From assembly GCA_030832905.1 (NCBI GenBank), contig JAURIG010000010.1, positions 1-33,194 on the forward strand: a stretch of DNA of 33,194 bases, in the 5' to 3' direction. Of the stretch, positions 23,344-31,565 are shown piece by piece (position 1 is the stretch's first letter; every line of letters begins with the position of its first letter). The notes under the pieces were generated by a model that was not told where the DNA came from, did not search any database, and saw only the letters and a list, made by a program, of their open reading frames with translations. The DNA is from Bacteroidota bacterium. Its GTDB lineage: Bacteria > Bacteroidota > Bacteroidia > NS11-12g > UBA955. A program made the position numbers and the translations under genes.

Positions 23344-26300
23344 TTATCTCAACAAGTTGATCATACCATTGTAATAATGCCATTTTTTGCGGTTGTCTCT
23401 TACCTTTAAGTGGTAGTAGTAGACCTCTTGTTCGCATTCTACACCATTGTATGTGCCATCCCAACGACCAGTGTTGTCATTGCTGTAATACACCTTTTCT
23501 CCCCAACGGTTGAAAATCGTTAATTCAATGCTGAGTGTTGAAGTGTATTTAGGCTCCCAATACGTATTGATGTCATCCTTATTTGGACTGAAAGCGTTTG
23601 GAATAAAGATTCTGTAAATGTCAAGCACTCTTAATTTTTGCATGGTAGTGTCGTTACAACCATGGACAGTACCTGCAACCATAGTTACCACGTATAAACC
23701 AGTATCGCCATAAATATGCTTAGGGTGTTGGATATTATCTGTGCCGCCATCTCCAAACTTCCATTGGTAATAATCAGCACCAGTAGAAGAATTGGTAAAG
23801 CTTACCTCAGGTTCAATGATATCAATAACTCTAGGCAAATAAGTAAAGTCTGCCACAGCTTGAACCCAAGCGTTAACCCCTTGTGTTTTGCTGAAACAAA
23901 TTTTACCATTGTTCAATACCATATTCACTTTAGCATTGTATGCGCCAGCTACAGGATAACTCTTAGGGATATCTGCATGAGTAGCGCCGCCAGTTGAAGG
24001 GGTATTAGTGCTGTTGACGCCATCAAAATACCATTTCCAAGTAAAGCTTGGATTCAATGGGTTTTGAACTTGCGTTTTAGGATATGAGAATTGCGTTGAG
24101 AAAGGTTCGCAACCATCTAACTTAGTGCATAAAGTGCTATCAGTAACCAAAGGCGCTACCCATAAACGAGCAGTTGAATTCAACGAATCAGAGCAACCGT
24201 CGTTTACAAAAACACCAATATCCATTGATTGAGTTGGGGTATAGGTAATGCTCTTGTTATTGCCTAAAGTAGCATTGCTAGCTACATCGTACCATCTGTA
24301 TTTTATTGCTTGAGCTTTACCGCCTGTTGCATTTGCAGTAAGGGTAATTGCCTCGCCTCTGCACAATTCATCACCTACCAATGGACTTAAACTAATTGGA
24401 TTTCTAATGTATAATTTAAATGTGGTTGAATCTGTTCTACTACAGAAATCATTGCCAATAATCAAATAATCACTAGGTGAACTTGGCGGGTTCACTATAA
24501 AGCTTCCCACACTCGCATTGATGGTAGAATCTATGGCTACCCATGCAGCACCATTCTTGCGTTTAAGCACAAACTTAATAGGAAAGTTGTCTGCACTTGT
24601 ACCATTAATTTTCAAGTCAAAAGTTCTCAAATTACAAATGGTATCTACTGGCGTTGGGTTAGTGATATTCAATCCCGTTTTAATTTTAATACTAAAACGT
24701 TTGCTTACTTGTTGGGCATTACAGCCTTGATTCATCTTTAAATTATAGCTTTGATCATCTGGAATAGTTAAGGTGAACTGAGGGTAAGTTTTACTAAAGG
24801 CAGAGTCAATCAAAACATTACCAGTTGTGGTATTGTACAATTTGAATTTATAACCAGTTGAATCGCCACCACTTGCTCTCACATTGATCTTGAAAGGTTG
24901 GTTTTTACAAACTGGGGTCTTGAACATCACCGTATCAATCTTTATGCCTGGTCTAACTTTTACGGTTACATAACCGCTGTCATTTGGAACTGTGCAACCA
25001 TCGCTTACAACTGCTTTGTAGGTAACATCTGTTGATCCCAATGTAACCTGTTTACTTAAGCCAGTGCCTAAGCCATGATCCCAAGTCACCACTTGCATGC
25101 CCGGAACACCACCTGTTATACTCACATTTAGGTCAACTACATTGCCTTCACAAACCAAAGTGTCTTTAGGCATAGTAATTTTTAGACTGTCTCTTACTGT
25201 AACGGTCACATAGGCAGTATCTGCATACCAATTGCCATTGCCATCTTTGGTGCAAGCATCCGTTAAAATAGCTCTGTAGGTAGTAGTTGTTTTGGGGTTG
25301 ACTGTCTTGTTTAAGCCACTGCCTAAACCATGGTCCCAATTCACCACTAAACTACTGCTTAATCCACCTACTGCAGTTGCGCTTATGTCTGTAGAAGTAC
25401 CTCTGCAAATAGTAGTGTCTTTACTGATGCCAATGAAGAAACTATCTCTTAAGAAGATGTTTACTGTATCTCTGCTTGGTGTACAGCCTTTGTAAGTTGC
25501 AGTTACGTAGTAGGATGTATCTCTCAAAGGTTTTGCTAAAGGTTTGTAACACTTAGTGCAACTTAACCAAATATTTGGAGAGAAGGTGTAATTGGTATCG
25601 CCATCTGTTGTTGAGGTTAAATATAAACTATTGCCCAAACAAATAGTGGTGTCTTTAAGTAAATAGATATCTGGTTTTTTGTATACCCTTACTTCAGATA
25701 GGATAGAGTCATCAATAGTCGTTTGGCCATTGCACACCCCGTTGACAGGTCTTTGGGCTATCATAGTAATTTTGTACTTGCCAGTGTCTTTAAAGGTATA
25801 AGTAAAAGACTTAGAAGTTTTAGGGAAACCAGAAAGTAAGGTGCCTGTTTTGTCTTTCGCCAACCATTTCCATGTTACACCAGTTGTAGTAGATCCACTG
25901 CCATCAAAAGTAATACTAGCGTCTTCGCAAACATTGTAAAATAAACTGTCTGGTTCAAAGTCAGCACTGCTTTTGCCATTTACAATAGAGTAAAAACTCA
26001 ATGGTTTAATTGAAGAGCCAGCGTTAAACCCATAAGAACCATGGTCGCCATAAGCGTATAATACAGCAGAGAACCCATAAGGAGAATAAATATTGTGTTT
26101 GCCTAATGTCAAACCATCTTGTTGAATGTATGAGTAACTGGTGTCTTTGTCAACTAAAGTCCATGTAGCGGTAGGGGTTAAACCATCTAATTTGAATGTA
26201 GATCTTGTACTTGTTTTTACTATTACATTCAAAAAGAACTTATTAATCGTTTGAGCATTCTCGCACACAAATGACAGATTTTTAAGGGATTGTTCAGTTG

Positions 26301-27384
26301 GAGGTACCCACATCATCATTGGGTCTGTATCTGTACCAGCAAACCCTGCTTTGTCACAATCTTCTGACATCCCGTACTGGCAAACGCCGATTGGTTTGTT
26401 AGCAATGATTATAGCATTGCTTGGAATGAAGAAGGTATCGCTCATGCCAGCAGTTGATAGGACTTTCGCACGACCATTAACACGAACAACAGTGGAATTT
26501 AAACTTGAAACAACTCTGATCATATCAGCTTTACGTTGTTTTCCTTTTTGGTAAATAGTTGGGATGACTATAAACTTCTTACCCCAAGTGTTGATTGGCA
26601 TCAATTGTTCCCAAAGTTGGTCATAAGAAGAGCCGCAAGAAGTATTAGATCCATACAAAACAGAGGCTCTGTTGTTGCCACTGAATACGGCTATCTTTTT
26701 ACAATCTTTTGCCTGAATTAAAGTACCACTTAAATCATTTTTGTTGGTGCTTGATTTCACCATGTAAGTTTCACCCTTGTTGAGAGTGACAGAAAATAGG
26801 GTGTTAGCCGCCTTGCCACCTGATGTTGCAACTGTAGGTGTAATGTCAACTGTGGTGCCGTTTTCAGTGGCCACAATTAAAAAGGCTGAACGGTAACATG
26901 TATTATTGCCTGATTGGTCACTCATGTGTGAAAATACTCTATAATCTGTACCTAGTGCTTCAATAGGATAAACCAATGTTGCATCACATGAATATTGTTT
27001 AGTGTTCTGAGCAGATACTGACACTGTATCGTTTGCGGTTATTAACAAGCCCATATTTCTAGAGGACGTTGCTTCTGATCCTGTAACATAGCCTTGAGAA
27101 ACAGGCACTAAAACCGTATCAACACCACCACCAGTGCCAATGGAGAAAGGCATATTCACATTGGTGATAAAGTTTTTAACTGATCCTGTAGTCGCTTTGT
27201 TGCAACTTATAACTACTTTTAATTGTGGTGAAGTATTGTCGGAACAACCACCTGTGCCACCAAAGTTTTCCATAAACGATACCCAAAAGGTTTTACCCAG
27301 TGTAGACATTTCCTGAGCTTGTGATGTGTTTGGTAAAACCATGAGGGCGATCATCACGAACAATTTGAAAAGGCTTTTTTGCAT
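23344..27384 (-). CDS. IgGFc-binding/PKD domain surface protein with T9SS type B tail
   Basis: A 1346-residue secreted protein. A signal peptide ends near SQA (residue ~23). An IgGFc-binding-type region (about 110-430) follows, with ALGTDYRVFSH, ENGTTVDITP, LNKGETYMVKS, KIAVFSGNN and a WEQLMPINTWGKKFIV block. A PKD-like domain (about 470-560) and a series of Ig-like cysteine-containing repeats (about 560-1170) come next, two of them near-duplicates sharing VNWDHGLGSGL / VTWDHGLGTGL. A second PKD (YQWKFGDGGTDN) and a final CHU_C sorting domain (FIPNAFSPNKDDIN, IFNRWGEKVYY, MINLLR) complete it. It should be exported by T9SS and displayed or released as an adhesin or matrix protein; a ligand cannot be inferred. 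No TAnnTTTG box was found upstream, but two direct repeats lie there. Confidence 0.9.
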   Translation of the reverse strand: MQKSLFKLFVMIALMVLPNTSQAQEMSTLGKTFWVSFMENFGGTGGCSDNTSPQLKVVISCNKATTGSVKNFITNVNMPFSIGTGGGVDTVLVPVSQGYVTGSEATSSRNMGLLITANDTVSVSAQNTKQYSCDATLVYPIEALGTDYRVFSHMSDQSGNNTCYRSAFLIVATENGTTVDITPTVATSGGKAANTLFSVTLNKGETYMVKSSTNKNDLSGTLIQAKDCKKIAVFSGNNRASVLYGSNTSCGSSYDQLWEQLMPINTWGKKFIVIPTIYQKGKQRKADMIRVVSSLNSTVVRVNGRAKVLSTAGMSDTFFIPSNAIIIANKPIGVCQYGMSEDCDKAGFAGTDTDPMMMWVPPTEQSLKNLSFVCENAQTINKFFLNVIVKTSTRSTFKLDGLTPTATWTLVDKDTSYSYIQQDGLTLGKHNIYSPYGFSAVLYAYGDHGSYGFNAGSSIKPLSFYSIVNGKSSADFEPDSLFYNVCEDASITFDGSGSTTTGVTWKWLAKDKTGTLLSGFPKTSKSFTYTFKDTGKYKITMIAQRPVNGVCNGQTTIDDSILSEVRVYKKPDIYLLKDTTICLGNSLYLTSTTDGDTNYTFSPNIWLSCTKCYKPLAKPLRDTSYYVTATYKGCTPSRDTVNIFLRDSFFIGISKDTTICRGTSTDISATAVGGLSSSLVVNWDHGLGSGLNKTVNPKTTTTYRAILTDACTKDGNGNWYADTAYVTVTVRDSLKITMPKDTLVCEGNVVDLNVSITGGVPGMQVVTWDHGLGTGLSKQVTLGSTDVTYKAVVSDGCTVPNDSGYVTVKVRPGIKIDTVMFKTPVCKNQPFKINVRASGGDSTGYKFKLYNTTTGNVLIDSAFSKTYPQFTLTIPDDQSYNLKMNQGCNAQQVSKRFSIKIKTGLNITNPTPVDTICNLRTFDLKINGTSADNFPIKFVLKRKNGAAWVAIDSTINASVGSFIVNPPSSPSDYLIIGNDFCSRTDSTTFKLYIRNPISLSPLVGDELCRGEAITLTANATGGKAQAIKYRWYDVASNATLGNNKSITYTPTQSMDIGVFVNDGCSDSLNSTARLWVAPLVTDSTLCTKLDGCEPFSTQFSYPKTQVQNPLNPSFTWKWYFDGVNSTNTPSTGGATHADIPKSYPVAGAYNAKVNMVLNNGKICFSKTQGVNAWVQAVADFTYLPRVIDIIEPEVSFTNSSTGADYYQWKFGDGGTDNIQHPKHIYGDTGLYVVTMVAGTVHGCNDTTMQKLRVLDIYRIFIPNAFSPNKDDINTYWEPKYTSTLSIELTIFNRWGEKVYYSNDNTGRWDGTYNGVECEQEVYYYHLKVRDNRKKWHYYNGMINLLR

Positions 27385-27396
27385 ATCCTAATTTTT

Positions 27397-27412
27397 ATTA
27401 ATCGAGCAATTT
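27397..27412. repeat. Direct repeat copy 1 upstream of the surface protein gene
   Basis: ATTAATCGAGCAATTT differs at two of 16 bases from the copy at 27439-27454, with a start-to-start distance of 42 bases, four helical turns. It lies in the 189-base gap between the surface protein gene and the CorC-like gene, where the surface gene has no recognisable -7 box. Confidence 0.45.
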
Positions 27413-27438
27413 AATCAATTAATCTCATAAAAACGCTA

Positions 27439-27454
27439 ATTAATCGGTCAATTT
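27439..27454. repeat. Direct repeat copy 2 upstream of the surface protein gene
   Basis: ATTAATCGGTCAATTT, the partner of the copy at 27397-27412. Spacing by whole helical turns would put two regulator-bound faces on one side of the DNA. The rest of the gap (27455-27543) is AT-rich with nothing else clear. Confidence 0.45.
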
Positions 27455-27543
27455 GATGTAAAAATATTCGTTTTCTAAGCGCGCTTTTTTCAATTGTTTG
27501 ATTTTCAATTTTTTATATTAAATATTTGACCGTTGATTTTTTC

Positions 27544-27551
27544 TATATTTG
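27544..27551 (+). promoter_or_regulatory. -7 box of the CorC-like gene
   Basis: TATATTTG matches TAnnTTTG exactly, 22 bases before the ATG at 27574. TTTG at 27525-27528 is only 15 bases upstream, so the -33 box is poor. Confidence 0.5.
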
Positions 27552-27573
27552 CAGGGGTTCAGCCTTAAATTAC

Positions 27574-28842
27574 ATGCTTATGAATACCGACCTTTTGGTC
27601 ATACTAATCACGCTCATTTGTTCAGCTTTTTTTTCAGGCATTGAAATCGCCTTTATATCTTCCAATAAGTTGCGCATAGAATTGCAAAACAAGCAAGGGG
27701 TATTGAGTGCCAAAATCTTGTCTTGGTATTTGAAAGATCCATCCAGATTCATCAGCACAACATTAATTGGCAACAATGTGTCTTTGGTTGTTTATGGTAT
27801 TTACAGTGGGCAAGTTTTAGATCAGCTTTTGCAAGCTTCAATTCATGATATTTTTTGGCGTTTTGTCTTAATCACAATTTTATCGACCCTGTTGGTCTTA
27901 ATTACCGCAGAATTTTTGCCAAAAGCATTGTTCAGAATCAATCCTGATTTTGTTTTAAATACACTTATCCTGCCTTTTCATATCAGTTATTTTTTGCTAT
28001 GGCCAATTGTGACTTTGATAACCTATTTGTCAAAATTAATTTTGAAGCTTTTGACTGGCGAACAGCATAATGCCTCCCAGCCAGTTTTTAGTAGAGTAGA
28101 CCTCGATCATTTGATATCTCAAACCGGTCAAATTGAATTGAATGATGAAGCTAATTTGAGTACAGAAATGTTCAAAAATGCCTTGGATTTTGGTCAATTA
28201 AAAGTGCGTGATTGCATGGTGCCAAGAACTGAAATTATAGCAATCGAAGATACCGATAGCATAGAGGATTTACACAAACTATTTACGGAGTCAAGGCATT
28301 CTAAAATTCCGGTTTTTAAAGGTAACATAGACAACATTATTGGCTATGCTCATCAGGTATACATGTTTAAGCACCCCAAGCAAATTCAAGAGGCAACAAT
28401 GCCCATTTTAATCACTAATGAGAGTAAGAGTTTACACGATCAGTTAAAAGAAATGACGCTTAAACGCAAGAGTATGGCAGTCGTGGTTGATGAATTTGGA
28501 GGAACGGCGGGTATCATTACCATTGAAGACATTATTGAAGAGATTTTTGGCGAGATTGACGACGAATACGACACAGAAGATTTAGTGGAAGTAAAAGTCA
28601 ATGACAATCAATTTATTTTGAGCGGTAGGCACGAAATTGACTATTTAAATGACACGTATCAAATAGGCATACCAAATGGCGATTACGATACTTTGGGTGG
28701 TTACATTATCAGTATATGTGAGAGCATCCCTAAAGAAAAGGAATTGATTGTTAATGAACTTTTTGAAATTCAAATTCTTCAAATGAAGAATGCTCGAATT
28801 GAAGAAGTAGAGTTAAAATGTTTGCAAAATCATCATGCCTAA
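27574..28842 (+). CDS. HlyC/CorC-family CNNM-CBS-CorC membrane protein (GldE-like layout)
   Basis: A 422-residue protein. A CNNM membrane domain with about four hydrophobic helices covers residues 1-180 (start MLMNTDLLVILITLICSAFFSG). A pair of CBS domains follows (about 205-330; VRDCMVPRTEI and VVVDEFGGTAGIITIEDI), and a CorC/HlyC C-terminal domain ends it (about 340-420). Family members handle Mg2+ or Co2+ extrusion; in gliding Bacteroidota a relative called GldE is known, but the usual neighbour gldD is absent here, so I do not assign that name. The ATG at 27574 is chosen because the promoter box at 27544-27551 lies inside the upstream extension that a TTG start would need; ATG at 27580 is equally possible. 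It overlaps aroQ by eight bases. Confidence 0.88.
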   Translation: MLMNTDLLVILITLICSAFFSGIEIAFISSNKLRIELQNKQGVLSAKILSWYLKDPSRFISTTLIGNNVSLVVYGIYSGQVLDQLLQASIHDIFWRFVLITILSTLLVLITAEFLPKALFRINPDFVLNTLILPFHISYFLLWPIVTLITYLSKLILKLLTGEQHNASQPVFSRVDLDHLISQTGQIELNDEANLSTEMFKNALDFGQLKVRDCMVPRTEIIAIEDTDSIEDLHKLFTESRHSKIPVFKGNIDNIIGYAHQVYMFKHPKQIQEATMPILITNESKSLHDQLKEMTLKRKSMAVVVDEFGGTAGIITIEDIIEEIFGEIDDEYDTEDLVEVKVNDNQFILSGRHEIDYLNDTYQIGIPNGDYDTLGGYIISICESIPKEKELIVNELFEIQILQMKNARIEEVELKCLQNHHA

Positions 28843-29263
28843 AATTCTCCTCATACACGGCCCTAATTTGAACCTTTTGGGCAAGCGAGCGCCTGAAATA
28901 TATGGGTCTAAAACAGCTGTTGATTTGTATGAGGAATTATGCGCCCAATACCCTGTTAAAATAACGTATATACAATCCAATATTGAATCAGATTTAGTAA
29001 CGATAGTTCAATCTGCCAATTGGCAATATGATGGAGTTTTAATCAATGCTGGAGCTTTTTCACATACTTCTGTAGCGCTTGCAGATGCGATTGCTAGTTT
29101 AAGCATCCCAATCATTAATATTCATATTAGCAACATCGAACAAAGAGAAGCATTTAGACATCAAGATTTGCTACAAGCTGTATGCAGTGGCAGTATTGTT
29201 GGGCTTGGTACAGATGGGTACGCATTAGCCTTGGAGTGTTTGTTGGATTTAATCAATCCTTAA
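28835..29263 (+). CDS. aroQ: Type II 3-dehydroquinate dehydratase
   Basis: A 142-residue type II dehydroquinase, which converts 3-dehydroquinate to 3-dehydroshikimate in the shikimate pathway for aromatic amino acids. Conserved features are HGPNLNLLGKRAPEIYG (8-24), giving the catalytic loop arginine R18 and tyrosine Y23, INAGAFSHTSVAL (70-82) and the NIHISN block with H97 and R108 in EAFRHQ. Length is normal for the dodecameric enzyme. The ATG lies inside the last codons of the upstream CorC-like gene (eight-base overlap), so it probably depends on that promoter. Its end overlaps the convergent aspartate kinase by 15 bases. Confidence 0.96.
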   Translation: MPKILLIHGPNLNLLGKRAPEIYGSKTAVDLYEELCAQYPVKITYIQSNIESDLVTIVQSANWQYDGVLINAGAFSHTSVALADAIASLSIPIINIHISNIEQREAFRHQDLLQAVCSGSIVGLGTDGYALALECLLDLINP

Positions 29264-30520
29264 AACCAGCTGCATTGCAGGCCCAAGCACCTGCTTTAAA
29301 AGCGGTGTAGTTTCTGAAAATGCACTCGGAATAGCCGTTTCTGTACTCGGATTGTATATGGTTAACAATTGGCAATCTTTTATTGTATCCACTTGGTATT
29401 CTGAAGACAAGGCTTGACAAAGTTGTTCAATTTTATCTTCTTTAGTGTCGCAGCAGGCAGAAAAACTAATAGCAGAATTTTGCATCACATTGATTCTCAC
29501 TTTGTGTTGAGCAAAGAAATCAAAGATTTTACTCAAGTTGTCTTCTGCAATAAACGAGTAGTTTTTAGTGGAAATATTGAGTAAAGTTTGTTCTGTTTTA
29601 ACAATATAACATTCGGCTTTAAGATTAGCTGCATCATTATTAACCACTGTGCCTATGGCTTTGGTATCAATGAATGAATTGACATATAATTGTATGTTTT
29701 TGCTCTTTAATGGTTGTATGGTTTTAGGGTGAATAACAGATGCACCATAATAAGCCAATTCAATGGCTTGGTTGTAATTAATGGCATCTAATTTAATCGC
29801 ACCAGGGAAGCGCTTAGGGTCAGCATTCATAACGCCTGCAACATCTTTCCATATAGTAACATCTTTAGCATTTAAGCAATAAGCAAATATAGCGGCACTG
29901 TAGTCAGAGCCCTCACGGCCTAAAGTAGTGCTTCTGTTGTGCGTGTCTTTGCCTATGAAACCTTGGGTAATCACAGTGTTGCGTTCAATATAGGGCAACA
30001 ATATGCTTTGAACGGTGTCTTCTGTAATTTGCCAATTGACTCTGCCTTCTCTAAAATTAGAGTCGGTTTGGATAAAATTTCTTGCGTCTACCCATTTGTT
30101 TCTAATGTCAATGCTTTGCAAATAATCACTTACAATTTTAGTGGATAATAATTCACCATAACAAATAATGCTATCGTATACTTCATCATAACTGATTTGA
30201 GGCACAGGTTTTTCAACCAAGCATTCCAATTCCATAAAGAGGTCCTCAAGGTCTGAGAATATATAATGTTTAGGGTCGCTGATCAGGTCTTTTGCAATGT
30301 TAAAATGGAAAGTTTTGAGCGTTTCGAGACTAATTTGCTTTGTGCTTTGATCGTTGTTCCAAAAGCCTGCCACTAACTGCTCAAGGGCATTGGTGGTCTT
30401 ACCCATGGCTGATATCACTACCAAGAGTTTGTCTGTAGCATAATCGGCAATTATGTGTCCGACATTCTTTACTGCTGCTGCGTCTTTAACAGAAGCTCCA
30501 CCAAATTTAAAGACTTTCAT
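29249..30520 (-). CDS. lysC: Aspartate kinase, monofunctional
   Basis: A 423-residue aspartokinase, which phosphorylates aspartate at the entry of lysine, threonine and methionine synthesis. The N-terminal KFGGAS (5-10) is the family nucleotide-binding motif. TTLGREGSDYSA and IWKDVAGVMNADP, then IELAYYGASVIHPKTI, are kinase-core blocks. The last ~120 residues contain ACT-like regulatory strands, so amino-acid feedback is likely, but which effector is not predictable. No homoserine dehydrogenase domain is fused. The protein is monocistronic and divergent from fbp, sharing a palindromic promoter. The symbol lysC follows the usual name for monofunctional enzymes; a paralogue with a thrA fusion may exist elsewhere. 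Confidence 0.92.
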   Translation of the reverse strand: MKVFKFGGASVKDAAAVKNVGHIIADYATDKLLVVISAMGKTTNALEQLVAGFWNNDQSTKQISLETLKTFHFNIAKDLISDPKHYIFSDLEDLFMELECLVEKPVPQISYDEVYDSIICYGELLSTKIVSDYLQSIDIRNKWVDARNFIQTDSNFREGRVNWQITEDTVQSILLPYIERNTVITQGFIGKDTHNRSTTLGREGSDYSAAIFAYCLNAKDVTIWKDVAGVMNADPKRFPGAIKLDAINYNQAIELAYYGASVIHPKTIQPLKSKNIQLYVNSFIDTKAIGTVVNNDAANLKAECYIVKTEQTLLNISTKNYSFIAEDNLSKIFDFFAQHKVRINVMQNSAISFSACCDTKEDKIEQLCQALSSEYQVDTIKDCQLLTIYNPSTETAIPSAFSETTPLLKQVLGPAMQLVLRID

Positions 30521-30530
30521 TCCTTTTGTT

Positions 30531-30546
30531 TATTTTTGCAAAAATA
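30531..30546. promoter_or_regulatory. Palindromic divergent promoter core between lysC and fbp
   Basis: TATTTTTGCAAAAATA is a perfect 16-base palindrome made of two back-to-back TAnnTTTG boxes: plus strand 30531-30538 for fbp (22 bases before its ATG) and minus strand 30539-30546 for lysC (18 bases before its ATG). The lysC side has a TTTG -33 box exactly 20 bases away (30567-30570), inside the first fbp codons. The fbp side has only TTTA at 30506-30509. Confidence 0.75.
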
Positions 30547-30560
30547 CGATTACTTCTGTC

Positions 30561-31565
30561 ATGAATCAAAATCCACTTATTACATTAAACCAATTCATTG
30601 CCGACGAACAAAGCAAATTTCCTAAAGTCAATGGCAATTTATCAAGCATTTTTAGGAACTTACAATTGGCTGCCAAGATGATTAACAGAGATGTTAGAAA
30701 GGCCGGATTGGTTGATATTCTTGGCAATTTTGGTGAAACCAATGTGCAAGGAGAGGAGCAAAAGAAATTAGATGTGATCAGCAATGAAATCTTTATGCGC
30801 TTGATGGACTTGAGTGGTAATTGTGTATGTGTGGTGTCTGAAGAAGATGAAGACATTCACTGGTGCCCAGGCGGTGAAAATGCTAAATACATTTTAGCCA
30901 TCGATCCCCTAGACGGCTCTTCCAACATTGATGTGAATGCCTCTATTGGTTCTATATTTTCAATTTACAAACGTCTATCGCCTGATAAGCCCGTTACTAA
31001 AGAAGATATTCTTCAAGCAGGTATTCACCAAGTAGCCGCTGGCTATATTATCTATGGCACAGCTACTATGTTTGTGTATACAACTGGTAATGGCGTGTTT
31101 GGTTTTACCTTAGACGATTCTATTCAAGAGTTTTGTCTATCACATCCAAATATTATGATTCCTGAAATGGGCAGTATTTTCTCTGTGAATGAAGGCAATC
31201 TAAAAGAATTTCCTGCAGGTGTTCAGGCCTATGTAGATTACTGTAAAGGCAACGATAAAGCAGAAAAACGCCCTTATTCAGCGCGTTATATCGGTTCTCT
31301 CATTGCGGATTTTCATAGAAATTTATTGAAGGGTGGAATTTACATGTACCCACCAACTGAAAAAGCGCCCAATGGCAAGTTGAGATTGTTGTATGAATGC
31401 AATCCAATGTCATTCTTGGTAGAGCAAGCCGGTGGTAAATCACATACTGGTAAACATCGCGTTATGGAAGTTACACCAGAACAGTTTCACCAAAGAGTGC
31501 CTATTTTTATTGGTTCAAGCAGAATGGTAGACCAAGTACTTGATATGATGAATAAAGACGCTTAG
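30561..31565 (+). CDS. fbp: Class I fructose-1,6-bisphosphatase
   Basis: A 334-residue class I FBPase, which removes the 1-phosphate of fructose 1,6-bisphosphate in gluconeogenesis. The metal- and phosphate-binding signature is IDPLDGSSNIDVN; other class markers are CVVSEEDEDI, YSARYIGSLIADFHR and KLRLLYECNPMSFLVEQAGG. The chosen ATG at 30561 fits the conserved start of the family (LNQFIADEQ) and the -7 box 22 bases upstream; a longer open frame reaching 30453 would run through the promoter and into the opposite gene. Stop TAG overlaps the TAA of the convergent ferredoxin gene (TTAG). Divergent pairing with lysC ties central carbon flux and amino-acid synthesis to one promoter region. Confidence 0.96.
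   Translation: MNQNPLITLNQFIADEQSKFPKVNGNLSSIFRNLQLAAKMINRDVRKAGLVDILGNFGETNVQGEEQKKLDVISNEIFMRLMDLSGNCVCVVSEEDEDIHWCPGGENAKYILAIDPLDGSSNIDVNASIGSIFSIYKRLSPDKPVTKEDILQAGIHQVAAGYIIYGTATMFVYTTGNGVFGFTLDDSIQEFCLSHPNIMIPEMGSIFSVNEGNLKEFPAGVQAYVDYCKGNDKAEKRPYSARYIGSLIADFHRNLLKGGIYMYPPTEKAPNGKLRLLYECNPMSFLVEQAGGKSHTGKHRVMEVTPEQFHQRVPIFIGSSRMVDQVLDMMNKDA

Noticed and set aside
25030-25400. Repeated-looking DNA segments that might be CRISPR or a transposon end
   Set aside because: They are duplicated Ig-like units within one open frame, spaced ~255 nt with diverged sequence and no spacers.
30453-30560. 36-codon upstream extension of fbp
   Set aside because: It overlaps the start of lysC and the divergent promoter palindrome; family alignment starts near the ATG at 30561.
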